The position numbers and the translations under genes were made by a program. From Geodermatophilus obscurus (lineage in GTDB: Bacteria > Actinomycetota > Actinomycetes > Mycobacteriales > Geodermatophilaceae), in assembly GCF_900115395.1 (NCBI RefSeq), contig NZ_FOWE01000011.1, forward strand, positions 62,001-126,000: 64,000 nt of DNA. The letters are read 5' to 3'. Positions 1 through 11,541 of the stretch are shown here, one piece after another (positions within the stretch are counted from its first letter, which is position 1; every line of letters starts with the position of its first letter). The notes beneath the pieces are model-generated. The model saw nothing but the letters and a program-made list of their open reading frames with translations. It made no database searches and had not been told where the DNA came from.

Positions 1-653
1 GGCGTCATCTCCGTGTACATGCGCTGCGAGGCGGCCTTCGCGTCGGGCTGGGTGATGTGGTCGGTGAGCTCGGTGGCCACCGCACCCGGCTCGACGAGGG
101 AGATCCGCACCCCCCGCGTGGTCACCTCCTGCCGCAGGGACTCGCTGAAGGCGTTCACCGCCCACTTGCTCGCGTTGTAGACGCCGGCGCCCTTGCGGGC
201 GGTCCGCCCGGCGACGCTGGAGATGTTCACGACGTCGCCGGAGCCCTGCTCGACCATGCCGTCGATCGCGGCGTGCGTCATGTACATCAGGCCGAGGACG
301 TTGGTCGACAGCATCCGCCGCCAGTCCTCGACGTCGGCGCCGACGATCGTGCCCAGCAGCATCACGCCGGCGTTGTTGACCAGGACGTCGAGCCCGCCGA
401 GCTCCGCGCGGGTGCGCGCGACGGCGTCGCGGCAGGCCGCCTCGTCGGTGACGTCGAGGTCGAGGGTCAGCACGCACGTCCCGTCGGCGCGGAGCCGGTC
501 GGCGAGCGCGGTGAGCCGGTCGGCCCGGCGGGCGCCGATCGCGACGGCGGCGCCGGCCTGCGCGAGCGCCACGGCGGTGGCCTCGCCGATCCCCGACGAC
601 GCCCCGGTGACCAGGGTGACCCTCCCGGACAGTGGTCGGCCGGCGTCGGTCAT
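1..653 (-). CDS. SDR family oxidoreductase, partial (C-terminus outside window)
   Basis: This is a short-chain dehydrogenase/reductase, a cytosolic NAD(P)-dependent enzyme of unknown substrate. The 217 residues visible carry the nucleotide-binding TGASSGIG motif at about residues 16-23, NNAG at 93-96, the catalytic serine near 145, and YNASK with Tyr159 and Lys163. The family is usually about 245-250 residues, so roughly 30 are cut off by the window edge. The ATG at 653 has a strong GGGAGGAGG ribosome site 6-8 bases upstream. The upstream neighbour on the same strand is a DUF5995 gene, separated by 166 bp that contain a palindromic repeat. Family assignment is certain; the substrate cannot be told. 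Confidence 0.93.
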   Translation of the reverse strand, partial: MTDAGRPLSGRVTLVTGASSGIGEATAVALAQAGAAVAIGARRADRLTALADRLRADGTCVLTLDLDVTDEAACRDAVARTRAELGGLDVLVNNAGVMLLGTIVGADVEDWRRMLSTNVLGLMYMTHAAIDGMVEQGSGDVVNISSVAGRTARKGAGVYNASKWAVNAFSESLRQEVTTRGVRISLVEPGAVATELTDHITQPDAKAASQRMYTEMT

Positions 654-721
654 GCGGTCCTCCTCCCGGGCCGCCCGGTGCGGCACCCCGGACAGCCTCC
701 CGCGCCGTGCCGGACCCTGCG

Positions 722-809
722 CGACGATCAGCCTCCCTGATCGTCGGGCGTCCTCCCTCACGGTGGGACGTGAGGGAGGACGCCCCGGGATCAGGTCACC
801 TGATCCCGG
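722..809. repeat. Triple-palindrome dispersed repeat, copy 1
   Basis: Three inverted repeats lie in a row between the DUF5995 stop and the SDR gene. The first has 9-bp arms (722-730 and 738-746). The second has perfect 17-bp arms (746-762 and 769-785) around the loop GTGGGA. The third has 12-bp arms (785-796 and 798-809) around a single base, with core GATCAGGTCACCTGATC. A close relative lies at 39847-39942 in the same position relative to the upstream gene's stop. It could end transcription of the DUF5995 gene, or be a non-autonomous mobile repeat; sequence alone does not decide. Confidence 0.75.
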
Positions 810-819
810 CGGACACGGC

Positions 820-1563
820 TCAGGCCGGTGGGAGGGAGACGCCGAAGCCGAACACGGCCAGCCGCAGCAGCACCGGGCCGCCCCGCGTCAGGTCGGCCAC
901 CCGCGCCGCGCTGACCTCCTCCAGCTGTCCCACCCGTCGCGCCAGCGCCTCCGGACCGGACAGGCGGGCGGCGTGCAGGGCCTCGGTGTTGAGCCACACC
1001 CGGCGCCGCGACTCGCGCAGCAGCGCGCGGGCCGCGGCGCGGTTCGCCCCGCCCATGACCCGGTCCAGCGGCGTGCGCCGGCTGCCGGACGCCTCCAGCT
1101 CCCGGTCCTCCTCGGAGACCCGCCCGGCCAGGACCTCGTCGATGCGCTCGTGGTCGCGGCGGCGGCTGTCCAGCACCGTGGGGTCGGTGAAGTCGGCCGG
1201 GCCGATCACCCGCACCAGCGACTGCGGCAGGTCGAAGTTGATGTGGGCGTTCATGCCCAGCAGGACGTGCCCCTCCGGCCGGGTGGACGGGTCGGTGCCG
1301 AACGCCGCCCGCCACGGCGCGGGCGGGCTCGCCGGGTCGCGGCGGTGCGCCTCGAGGGCGTCGAGGTAGAGGCCGGCGAAGTCGACGTCCCAGGTGGTGA
1401 CCCAGCCGGGGTCCTCGAACCGCCCCGCGTCGATGGCGGCACCGACGGCGCGCGTGGTGCGCAGGTAGGTGCCGAGGAAGTGGCGGGCGGGGTTCCCCTC
1501 GGCGGTGAGCCCGTCGAGCAGTCCCTGCATGCGGTCGATGAGCTCGTCCACCGGCGCGGTCAC
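820..1563 (-). CDS. DUF5995 family protein
   Basis: A 247-residue soluble protein that I assign to DUF5995, a family of unknown function found mostly in actinobacteria. The recognisable block is the glycine/histidine segment GHVLLGMNAHINFDLP at about residues 98-113, which suggests a metal or small-ligand site. No signal peptide or membrane segment is seen. The start is a GTG at 1563. The stop at 820 lies 11 bases from the third palindrome of the repeat at 722-809. It lies just downstream of a TetR gene on the same strand (38 bp gap), so the two may be cotranscribed. Function unknown. Confidence 0.8.
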   Translation of the reverse strand: MTAPVDELIDRMQGLLDGLTAEGNPARHFLGTYLRTTRAVGAAIDAGRFEDPGWVTTWDVDFAGLYLDALEAHRRDPASPPAPWRAAFGTDPSTRPEGHVLLGMNAHINFDLPQSLVRVIGPADFTDPTVLDSRRRDHERIDEVLAGRVSEEDRELEASGSRRTPLDRVMGGANRAAARALLRESRRRVWLNTEALHAARLSGPEALARRVGQLEEVSAARVADLTRGGPVLLRLAVFGFGVSLPPA

Positions 1564-1600
1564 GCGAGCGATGGTGCCCGGCTACGGCGGGTTCCGCAGT

Positions 1601-2179
1601 TCAGTCGTGCAGCATGCCCGGCACCCGGTCGAGCGCTGCGGTGAGCAGGCCGGGGAGGTCCTCCGCCGCGCCGGCCAGCCAGTCGTCCTGCGCCACCTCG
1701 AAGCAGGCGAGCACGAGCTTGGCCAGCAGCCGCGCGTCGGCGTCGGGGACGCCGCGGTGCCCGGTGAGCCCGGCCGCCAGGGCCGCCTCCCAGCGCCGGT
1801 GCTTGGCCGCGGCCCGGGCACCCAGGGCCGGCACCGTGGCGACCACCTGCTCCCGGGTGACCAGCAGGTCCCGCAGCGGCGCCACCTGCTCGGCGATCCG
1901 CACGGCCGCGGCCCGCAGCGCCGCCCACGGCGGGAGCTCCGGCGGGACCTCAGCGACCGCGGCCGCGGCCGTGGCCAGCAGGTCGTCCTCGAGGCCGAAG
2001 AGGAGGTCCTCCTTGTCGGCGAACAGCCGGAACAGGGTGCTGCGGGACAGGTCGGCCGCCGCGGCCACCTGCTCGGTGCTGGTGGCCGCGTACCCCTGCG
2101 CGGCGAACAGCTCGACGGCGCGGCGGGTCACCTCGGCCCGCGTGCGGCGGCGCCGGCGCTGCGCGGCGGTCTCGGTCAC
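1601..2179 (-). CDS. TetR/AcrR family transcriptional regulator
   Basis: A 192-residue regulator. An arginine-rich N-terminus leads into a TetR helix-turn-helix at about residues 33-55, with the family pattern of a Thr-rich turn followed by SRSTLFRLFADKEDLL. The rest is a helical ligand-binding domain with no recognisable specificity. The GTG start at 2179 is chosen because AAGGAGG ends 5 bases upstream; longer in-frame versions run into the divergent promoter. It is divergent from the SDR gene at 2271. That arrangement usually means the regulator represses its neighbour, and the 91-bp gap contains a perfect 15-bp palindrome. Confidence 0.9.
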   Translation of the reverse strand: MTETAAQRRRRRTRAEVTRRAVELFAAQGYAATSTEQVAAAADLSRSTLFRLFADKEDLLFGLEDDLLATAAAAVAEVPPELPPWAALRAAAVRIAEQVAPLRDLLVTREQVVATVPALGARAAAKHRRWEAALAAGLTGHRGVPDADARLLAKLVLACFEVAQDDWLAGAAEDLPGLLTAALDRVPGMLHD

Positions 2180-2188
2180 GGCTCCTCC

Positions 2189-2218
2189 TTGACACGACAT
2201 GCCGATCTGGCACAGAGT
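2189..2218 (+). promoter_or_regulatory. Candidate promoter for the SDR gene at 2271
   Basis: TTGACA (2189-2194) is followed after 18 bp by CAGAGT (2213-2218), a weak match to the actinobacterial TAnnnT minus-10. This would place the transcript start about 45 bases before the ATG. The element also lies upstream of the divergent TetR gene. The minus-35 is good and the minus-10 is poor. Confidence 0.35.
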
Positions 2219-2225
2219 CTCACAT

Positions 2226-2240
2226 CGGGACGTCGTCCCG
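2226..2240. promoter_or_regulatory. 15-bp perfect palindrome, candidate TetR operator
   Basis: CGGGACG-T-CGTCCCG lies between the divergent TetR and SDR genes, just downstream of the predicted promoter for the SDR gene. Size, symmetry and position suit a TetR-family operator. Binding is inferred, not seen. Confidence 0.4.
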
Positions 2241-2270
2241 GATCCTTCGCCCGAGTGTGCAGGAGACACC

Positions 2271-3143
2271 ATGGACCGGACACGGACGGCGCTGGTCACC
2301 GGCGCCACCTCGGGGCTGGGCCGGCACACCGCCGGCCTGCTGGCGGCCACGCCGGGCTGGCGGGTGCTGCTCGGCGCCCGCGACGTCGACGCCGGACTGC
2401 GGCTCGCCGGAGGGCTCGGTCCGTCCACCGGCGTCGTGCCGCTGGACCTGGCCGACCTCGGCTCGGTCCGCGCGGCCGCGGCCGCGGCCGCCGGGCACGC
2501 GCCGATCGACGCCCTGCTGCTCGTCGCCGGCCTGCAGTCCACCCGGGCCGACCGCACCTCCGCCGACGGGTTCGAGCTCACCTTCGCGGTCAACCACCTC
2601 GGGCACTTCCTGCTCACGCAGGAGCTGCTGCCGCACCTCGCGCCGGGTGCCCGGGTCGTGGTGGTGAGCAGCGGCACCCACTTCGGCACGTTCCGGCAGT
2701 CCGGGCCGTTCCCCGGTCCGCGGTGGGCCGACCCGCGCGAGCTGGCGCGGCCGCGGGTGGAGTCGGGTGCGCGGGCCTACGCGACGTCGAAGCTGGCGAA
2801 CGTCTACTTCGGCCGCGAGCTCGCCCGCCGGCACCCGGAGCTCTCAGTGGCCGTGTACGACCCCGGGCTCATGCCGGTCACCGGACTGGCCCGCGCCTAC
2901 CCGGCACCCGCCCGCGCCCTCTACGCGGCGCTGGCGCCGCTGGTGACGCGACTGCCCTTCGCCCAGGAGCCCGCGCAGGCCGCCGCCCAGCTCGCCGCAC
3001 TGGTCACCGGGCCGGCCGGGCGCAGCGGCCGCTACGTCGAGCGCGACAGGGAGGCGCCGTCCTCCCCGGAGAGCACCGACCCCGACCGGGCCCGGGAGCT
3101 GTGGGAGGTCAGCGCCGAGCTGGTCGGGGTGCCGGCTAGATGA
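2271..3143 (+). CDS. SDR family NAD(P)-dependent oxidoreductase
   Basis: A 290-residue short-chain dehydrogenase resembling the light-independent relatives of protochlorophyllide reductase and retinol dehydrogenases. TGATSGLG is at about residues 10-17, VAG at 85-87 replaces the usual NNAG, the catalytic serine is near 133, and the YATSK box gives Tyr170 and Lys174. The ATG at 2271 follows AGGAGA at good spacing. The gene is divergent from the TetR regulator at 2179 and its stop overlaps the convergent PucR gene by 8 bases. Substrate unknown. Confidence 0.9.
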   Translation: MDRTRTALVTGATSGLGRHTAGLLAATPGWRVLLGARDVDAGLRLAGGLGPSTGVVPLDLADLGSVRAAAAAAAGHAPIDALLLVAGLQSTRADRTSADGFELTFAVNHLGHFLLTQELLPHLAPGARVVVVSSGTHFGTFRQSGPFPGPRWADPRELARPRVESGARAYATSKLANVYFGRELARRHPELSVAVYDPGLMPVTGLARAYPAPARALYAALAPLVTRLPFAQEPAQAAAQLAALVTGPAGRSGRYVERDREAPSSPESTDPDRARELWEVSAELVGVPAR

Positions 3144-5073
3144 GGGCGTCGAACCCGTCGTCGGGCGGCAGGAGGCCGGCGTCGACCGGTGGCCGGTGCG
3201 GCTGGTCCAGGCCGCGCATCCGTGCGGCGTGCAGGGCCAGCAGCAGGTTCAGCCGCAGCGTCGGGTCGGTGGTGAAGGGCCCGAGCAGCCGTTCCAGCTT
3301 CCCGATGCGGTAGCGCATCGTGTTGTAGTGGAAGTGCAGGCGGCGGGCCGACTCGGCGACGTTGAGGTTGGTCTCCAGCAGCACCCGCAGCGTCTCGCGC
3401 AGGTCGGCGGAGTCGGGGTCGGAGGCGTCGGCCAGCGATCCGAGCACCTCGTCGACGTAGGACCGCAGCTCGGTGCTGTCGGGGATGAGCGAGAGCAGCC
3501 GGAAGACGCCGAGCTGGTCGAAGTGCGTGACCGTCGCCGGCCCGTGGATCTCCTGACCGACACCCAGCGCCCGCTGCGCCTGCTGGTGGGCCTCCCCCAG
3601 CGCCGACAGCGACTCCGCCGGCCGGCCGATGCCCGTGGCCAGCACGCGCCCCACCCGCCGCACCCGGGCGTTGACCCGGCTGGTCACCGCGGTCACCAGC
3701 GAGGTGATCTCCTCCGGGGTGCGCCCGTCGAGCGGCAGCACGGTGACGATCTCGGTCGACAGCCCGGCGACCGCGGCCCCGGTCACCTCCGACTCCAGCG
3801 CGGCCCGCCAGCCGTCGGCCAGCCGGTCGAGGACGTCGAGCGCGCGGGTCGGGTCGGCCTGCGGGTCGGCGGCGGTCTCGGTGGCGGTCACCAGGACCAC
3901 GACGGGCCCGTCGAGCCGCCAGCCGAAGGACCGGGTCTGGGCCAGCGCCCGCTCGGTGTGCCGCAGCGACCCGGCGACCAGCCGGCGCACCAGGTCGCCC
4001 TGGAAGCGCAGCTCCACCGAGTGCACGGCCTGCTGCCGGATGACCGACAGCGCCGAGACGACGGCGGCCCGCTCGAGCACACCGCCGGCCCCGACGACCA
4101 TCTGGCCGGTGCGGTGCACCGCCACCAGCCACCCGTGCCGCTGCTCGCCGGCCATGATCGGCGCGACGGCGTACTCGCCGATCCCGCCGGGCAGCTCGTG
4201 GTGGCCCGGGACGAGCAGGATGCCGTCGGCCGGGGACAGGTCGGCGTCGGCGAGCACGTCGGCCGGGGTGACGACGGTCTGGTCGGCGCGCACCCCGGAG
4301 AGCCGGTTGGCCGGGGCCATCATCGCCAGCTCGTCCTCGGCCTCGGCGTCGAGCAGCCACAGCCAGTCGCTGATCTCGGCGACGTCACCGGGCGGCCCCG
4401 CCGTGGTGACGATCTCGCGGTCGGGCCCGAGCCCCAGCACCGCCGCGCCCTCGAGGTAGGTGGCCAGCCGGTCGGTCACCTCGGCCAGCCCGCCGCCGCT
4501 GAGGGCGACGTCGATGAACTGGTCGTGCATGCGCGCCGACAGCGTCAGCGCCTCGCTCTGCTTGCGGACGACGGCGCCCAGCACCTCCGACACCGCCTCG
4601 TCCATGCGCACCGTGGGCGGCAGGGCGAGGATCGGCAGGCCACGGCGCTCGGCCTCGGTGAGCACCTCGGCGGGCACCGCGGGCGGCCCCTCGGTGCGCC
4701 GGTAGGCCAGCGCGGCGGTGCCCAGCGAGTCGAGCTTGTCGACCAGGGCCCGGCAGTCGGCGGGGTCGGCCGGCGGCAGCCGCGCCCCCAGGACGACGAC
4801 GACGTCCGGGCCGGCGGTGGCCAGGGGGACGGACGGATCGTCCACGACCATGTGCCGGACCATCCGGTCCAGGCCGGACCGGCCGGCGACCACCTCGACC
4901 CCCGCGAGGCGCGGCAGCCGCAGGGCCTCGTCGACCCGCAGGCCGACCCGGTCGCGCCACTCGTCCCGCGGCCCCGCCGACCGCCCGACGTGCTCGGTGT
5001 GCCACCCCCGGGGGAAGGACAGCGGGGCGGTGGGGTGCGACCCGGAGGTCAAGGATCCCTCACCGTGGGTCAC
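3136..5073 (-). CDS. PucR family transcriptional regulator
   Basis: A 645-residue regulator with the PucR layout. An N-terminal PucR ligand domain occupies about residues 50-170, a central domain of the CdaR GGDEF-like type follows, and a C-terminal helix-turn-helix contains the signature LNVAESARRLHFHYNTMRYR near residue 590. PucR proteins control purine, allantoin or amine catabolism. The GTG at 5073 is preferred because GGGAGGG precedes it by 6 bases. It is divergent from the DUF2877 (AllH-like) gene at 5338, which suggests that gene is its target and that the ligand is a purine-breakdown product. The ligand is inference. Confidence 0.9.
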   Translation of the reverse strand: MTHGEGSLTSGSHPTAPLSFPRGWHTEHVGRSAGPRDEWRDRVGLRVDEALRLPRLAGVEVVAGRSGLDRMVRHMVVDDPSVPLATAGPDVVVVLGARLPPADPADCRALVDKLDSLGTAALAYRRTEGPPAVPAEVLTEAERRGLPILALPPTVRMDEAVSEVLGAVVRKQSEALTLSARMHDQFIDVALSGGGLAEVTDRLATYLEGAAVLGLGPDREIVTTAGPPGDVAEISDWLWLLDAEAEDELAMMAPANRLSGVRADQTVVTPADVLADADLSPADGILLVPGHHELPGGIGEYAVAPIMAGEQRHGWLVAVHRTGQMVVGAGGVLERAAVVSALSVIRQQAVHSVELRFQGDLVRRLVAGSLRHTERALAQTRSFGWRLDGPVVVLVTATETAADPQADPTRALDVLDRLADGWRAALESEVTGAAVAGLSTEIVTVLPLDGRTPEEITSLVTAVTSRVNARVRRVGRVLATGIGRPAESLSALGEAHQQAQRALGVGQEIHGPATVTHFDQLGVFRLLSLIPDSTELRSYVDEVLGSLADASDPDSADLRETLRVLLETNLNVAESARRLHFHYNTMRYRIGKLERLLGPFTTDPTLRLNLLLALHAARMRGLDQPHRPPVDAGLLPPDDGFDALI

Positions 5074-5337
5074 GGATCGCCCTCCCAAGTGGCCGACGTC
5101 GTTCTCAGGTTGCATGAATCTGGCAGGTGTGTCTGGACGGCACTGCCCATTCTTGGTCACATTCGCCATACGAGGACGTGCGACGCGCCGCCTAGCTTCG
5201 AGCCAGGCCAGTTCCCGTCCGCTGGATGGTAGGCGGTCACCGCTCGCGGTGCCCTCCCCCCTCCGGCGGACGAGCCGGCCGGGTGGGGGCCCGAGCGGAG
5301 GGTCACCGCCATCGTCCCGACGGGGAAGGGCACCCAC

Positions 5338-6324
5338 ATGCGCACCATCGACCACGACGCCAGTGGCGGCACCGAGCACGATCGGGCGACGCGCTCCGGC
5401 GCTCCCCTGATCCCCCTCCCCCGCCGCTCCGACCAGGCGACCCTGCGCAGCGCCTCCCCGGCACGGGCCACCTCCGCGGTGCCGGCGTCGGCCAGCACCG
5501 GCGTGGCCGACCTGCTCCGCGGGCCGGTGCGCCCGGCGCGCGTGCTGATGAGCGTCCCGGCGGCGGTGTACCTGCAGGTGCCCACCGAGCGGGGCACCGA
5601 CATCGTCGGCGTGCTCACCAGTGACGCCGCCCGCCTCCCCCTGGGCTGCATCCTCTTCCGGCCGAGCAACGGCCGTCCCCTCGTCACGCTGCCCAGCGGC
5701 GCCCCCGCGCAGGTGGGTGGCGGCCGGATCGTCGTCGGTGACCTCGTGGTCCGGGCTGCCGCCTGGTGGGACCCGCGGCCCCGGCTGCCCAGCCTGCGCC
5801 CGGCGCTGCTCCCCGAGGGCGTCCGGCAGCTGCGCAACACCCTCTACGGCGAGGGCGTGCCGCACAGCGCCTTCACGCTGCCGGGCCTGCCCGCCGGTCC
5901 GGGTGGCCCGCTGGCCGCGCTCCGCGGGGCGGTCCGCCGCGCCGACCTGGACGCAGCACTCCGCACCGCCACCCGGCTGATCGGTCTCGGCCCCGGCCTG
6001 ACCCCGGCCGGTGACGACGTCATGGCCGGCACGATGGCCGGGCTGGTCCTGCTCGGGCACCCGGCGGCCGACCGGTTCTCCGCGGCGGTCTTCTCGCTGG
6101 CCGCCGGCCGCACGACCGAGCTGTCGCGGGCGCTGCTGCGGCACGCGGCCGCCGGCCGGGTCAGCGGTGAGTACGCCGCGGTGCTGCAGGGCCTGGTCGG
6201 CGAGCGGCCGCTCGGCCCGGCGATCGAGGGCCTGCTGGCCACCGGCTCGACCAGTGGCCGCGCCATGGCGCTGGGCCTGTGCACAGCGATCGACCTGGTC
6301 GACCGCACCACGCGCGTGCGCTGA
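5338..6324 (+). CDS. DUF2877 domain protein (AllH-like)
   Basis: A 328-residue protein whose diagnostic motif GLGPGLTPAGDDVMAG lies at about residues 216-231. This identifies DUF2877, the family of AllH, one of the subunits implicated with FdrA/AllF and AllG in oxamate carbamoyltransferase during allantoin use. The first ~60 residues are Ala/Ser-rich and unlike the family, so the real start could be internal, although the ATG at 5338 has GGGGAAGGG upstream. No AllF or AllG homologue lies nearby, so it is an orphan here. The divergent PucR regulator supports a purine-catabolic link. Membership is secure; activity is not. Confidence 0.8.
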   Translation: MRTIDHDASGGTEHDRATRSGAPLIPLPRRSDQATLRSASPARATSAVPASASTGVADLLRGPVRPARVLMSVPAAVYLQVPTERGTDIVGVLTSDAARLPLGCILFRPSNGRPLVTLPSGAPAQVGGGRIVVGDLVVRAAAWWDPRPRLPSLRPALLPEGVRQLRNTLYGEGVPHSAFTLPGLPAGPGGPLAALRGAVRRADLDAALRTATRLIGLGPGLTPAGDDVMAGTMAGLVLLGHPAADRFSAAVFSLAAGRTTELSRALLRHAAAGRVSGEYAAVLQGLVGERPLGPAIEGLLATGSTSGRAMALGLCTAIDLVDRTTRVR

Positions 6325-6342
6325 CGGCACGCACGGACCACG

Positions 6343-6373
6343 GCGGCCCCCTCCCGGTGTGGGAGGGGGCCGC
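6343..6373 (+). terminator. Hairpin terminator after the DUF2877 gene
   Basis: A 13-bp perfect stem (6343-6355 with 6361-6373) closes a GGTGT loop 18 bases past the stop. There is no T-run, as is common for high-GC hairpin terminators. Confidence 0.6.
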
Positions 6374-6450
6374 TGCCGTCCGTGGCGATGAGTTCTCCCC
6401 CGCCGCCCCGGTCTGTCCTCTCGACGACCCACCGCCCCGAGGAGTTGACC

Positions 6451-6741
6451 ATGTCCTTTCAGGCCTACCTCGACACGATCGAGGACAGGACCGGTCTCAC
6501 CCCGCGCCAGCTGACGGCCCTGGCGCACGAGCGCGGTCTCGACGCCCCGGGCACCAAGGCGGCCGACGTCGTCGCCTGGCTGAAGGACGACTACGGCCTG
6601 GGCCGCGGCCACGCCATGGCCATGGTCCACGTGCTGAAGAACGGCCCGAAGATCGACTCGAAGCACGTCGGCAGTACCGGTATGCACCGGGACGAGTCCG
6701 ACACCCTCTGGCTGGACGGCAAGGCCACGAAGCCGACGTGA
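6451..6741 (+). CDS. DUF4287 domain-containing protein
   Basis: A 96-residue soluble protein beginning MSFQAYLDTIEDRTG, a typical DUF4287 N-terminus: a small helical domain with a helix-hairpin-like segment (LTPRQLTALAHERGL). Its role is not known. The ATG at 6451 follows GAGGAG at 7 bases. It stands alone between the DUF2877 terminator and the convergent hisG, 43 bp from the latter. Confidence 0.88.
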   Translation: MSFQAYLDTIEDRTGLTPRQLTALAHERGLDAPGTKAADVVAWLKDDYGLGRGHAMAMVHVLKNGPKIDSKHVGSTGMHRDESDTLWLDGKATKPT

Positions 6742-6784
6742 CCCCGGATCCCGTCATGCGCCTACGGAGGACGCGGTCCTTCGC

Positions 6785-7651
6785 CTACAGGCGGCAGGCG
6801 TGGATGCTGGTGACGAGGATGGCGCGGGCGCCGAGCTCCCACAGCTCGTCCATCACCCGGTTGGTGTCGTTCTGGCGGACCATCGCCCGCACCGCCGACC
6901 AGCCCGGCGTCTGCAGGGGGCTGACCGTCGGCCCCTCCAGGCCGGGGGTGAGCTCGGTGGCCCGCCCGAGGATCTCGTTGGGGCAGTCGTAGTCGAGCAG
7001 CACGTACTGCCGGGCGACCAGGACGCCGCGCAGCCGCCGGCGCAGCTGGGCGACCGCGGGGATCTCCTCGGCGCCCTCCCGGCGGACGAGCACCGCCTCG
7101 CTGGTGAGGACCGGCTCGCCGAAGATCCGCAGGCCGGCCGCGCGCAGCGTCGTCCCGGTCTCGACGACGTCGCACACGGCGTCGGCGACCCCGAGGCGGC
7201 AGGCGGTCTCCACCGCGCCGTCGAGCTTCACCACGCTCGCCTTGACGTCGGACTCGGCCAGGAAGCGCTGCAGCAGCACCGGGTAGGCGGTGGCGATGCG
7301 CTTGCCCGCCAGCTGGGCGACCGAGTCGATGCCGGACTCGGCCGGGCTGGCGAAGCGGAAGGACGACCGCCCGAACCCCAGTGGCATGTCCTCGGCCGCC
7401 GCCGGGCCCTCGCCGTCGGCCGGCGCGGTCTCCAGCAGCATGTCCCGCCCGGTGATGCCGACGTCGAGCGTGCCGGCGGCGACGTAGACGGCGATGTCAC
7501 GCGGGCGCAGGTAGAAGAACTCGGTGTCGCTGTCGGGGTCGTACACGGCGAGGTCCTTGGTGCTGCGCCGCTGCCGGTAGCCGCTCTCGCTCAGCATCTC
7601 CGCCGCGGGCTCGCTGAGGACACCCTTGTTGGGCACGGCGACACGCAGCAC
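6785..7651 (-). CDS. hisG: ATP phosphoribosyltransferase (long form)
   Basis: First enzyme of histidine biosynthesis: condenses ATP with PRPP to phosphoribosyl-ATP. The 288-residue protein has the N-terminal periplasmic-binding-like catalytic lobes beginning LRVAVPNKGVLSEPA, and a C-terminal regulatory ACT-like domain from about residue 205, so it is the self-sufficient long form regulated by histidine. The GTG at 7651 follows AAGGAG and removes a spurious upstream extension. It is the last gene of the rpe-rib-his run, 85 bp after hisE; that gap contains an 8-bp hairpin (7697-7720). Confidence 0.96.
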   Translation of the reverse strand: MLRVAVPNKGVLSEPAAEMLSESGYRQRRSTKDLAVYDPDSDTEFFYLRPRDIAVYVAAGTLDVGITGRDMLLETAPADGEGPAAAEDMPLGFGRSSFRFASPAESGIDSVAQLAGKRIATAYPVLLQRFLAESDVKASVVKLDGAVETACRLGVADAVCDVVETGTTLRAAGLRIFGEPVLTSEAVLVRREGAEEIPAVAQLRRRLRGVLVARQYVLLDYDCPNEILGRATELTPGLEGPTVSPLQTPGWSAVRAMVRQNDTNRVMDELWELGARAILVTSIHACRL

Positions 7652-7736
7652 GGCAGTACTCCTTCGTGACCGGATCGAACGGCCCCGCGCAGGGACCCGC
7701 GGCACGGGGGCCTGCCGCGGGAGCGCGGGGGTTCTC

Positions 7737-10478
<2,742 letters not shown>

Positions 10479-10479
10479 G

Positions 10480-11541
10480 TCAGCCCCTCTCGTCGGCGTG
10501 CGGTCGGTCTCCAGTGTGCCGGGTGGGCCGCAGGCGGATCTGCACGTCCCCGCCCAGCAGGGTGACGTCCCGTACCTGCAGCGACAGCGCCGCGCCGATC
10601 GTGCTGATTCCCAGGTCCCCCACGAGGGCGGGACCGGCGCCGAGCAGCATCGGCGCCAGGTGGACCACGGCCTCGTCGACCAGGCCCGCCCGGAGGAACG
10701 CGGCGGCCAGCGTGGGCCCGCCCTCCAGCAGCACCCGGCGCACGTCGCGGTCGAAGAGCTCGGCGAGCAGCTCCGCCGGTCCCGCGGCGCGGCTGACGTG
10801 GGTGGGCGCGGCGCCGTCGAGGACGCGGGCGCCGGCCGGCAGCCGGCCGCGCCGGTCGTGCACCACGCGCAGCGGCTGGCGGGCGGCGTCGCGTCCGTCG
10901 GCGTCGCGGACGGTGAGCTGCGGGTCGTCGGCCAGGGCGGTGCCCGAGCCGACGACGACGGCGTCGCAGGTGGCCCGCAGCGCGTGCACGGCGGCGCGGG
11001 CGGTGGGTCCGGTGATCCAGCGGCTGGTGCCGTCGGCGGCGGCCACCCGCCCGTCGAGGGTGGCGCCCACCTTCCAGACGACGTACGGGCGCTGGTCGCG
11101 GACGCCGGTGAGCCACGCGGCGAGCGCGCCCTCCTCGGCGGCCTGCTGCTCGACACCCACCTCGACGTCGACCCCGGCCGCCCGCAGCCGCTCGGCTCCG
11201 CCGACGGCGAGCCGGGTGGGCTCGGGGACGGCGACCACCACGCGGGCGACCCCGGCGGCGATCAGCGCGTCGGCGCACGGGCCGGTGCGGCCGGTGTGCG
11301 CGCACGGCTCGAGGGTGACGACGGCGGTGCCGCCGCGGGCGCGGTCGCCGGCCCGGGCCAGCGCGTGCACCTCCGCGTGCGGGCCGCCGGGCGGGGAGGT
11401 GGCGCCCTCCCCCACCACCGCGCCGCCGGCGTCGAGGACGACCGCCCCGACGGCGGGGTTGGGGCTGGTGGTGCCGAGGACGGACTCGCCGAGCTCGCGG
11501 GCCCGGGCCATGGCGCCGGACTCGGCCTGGGTGAGGCTCAC
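10480..11541 (-). CDS. ribD: Bifunctional diaminohydroxyphosphoribosylaminopyrimidine deaminase / reductase
   Basis: Two consecutive steps of riboflavin synthesis. The N-terminal deaminase (about residues 1-145) has the zinc site HAEVHAL and [11 protein letters not shown]. The C-terminal NADPH reductase (about 150-345) contains [11 protein letters not shown] and [12 protein letters not shown]. Length (353) is normal. GTG at 11541 overlaps the rpe stop (GTGA). The rpe-ribD-ribE-ribBA-ribH order is a common actinobacterial operon; no FMN riboswitch is seen upstream. Confidence 0.96.
   Translation of the reverse strand: MSLTQAESGAMARARELGESVLGTTSPNPAVGAVVLDAGGAVVGEGATSPPGGPHAEVHALARAGDRARGGTAVVTLEPCAHTGRTGPCADALIAAGVARVVVAVPEPTRLAVGGAERLRAAGVDVEVGVEQQAAEEGALAAWLTGVRDQRPYVVWKVGATLDGRVAAADGTSRWITGPTARAAVHALRATCDAVVVGSGTALADDPQLTVRDADGRDAARQPLRVVHDRRGRLPAGARVLDGAAPTHVSRAAGPAELLAELFDRDVRRVLLEGGPTLAAAFLRAGLVDEAVVHLAPMLLGAGPALVGDLGISTIGAALSLQVRDVTLLGGDVQIRLRPTRHTGDRPHADERG

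Noticed and set aside
7697-7720. Terminator between hisE and hisG
   Set aside because: An 8-bp stem without a U-run in an operon; too weak to call beyond mention.
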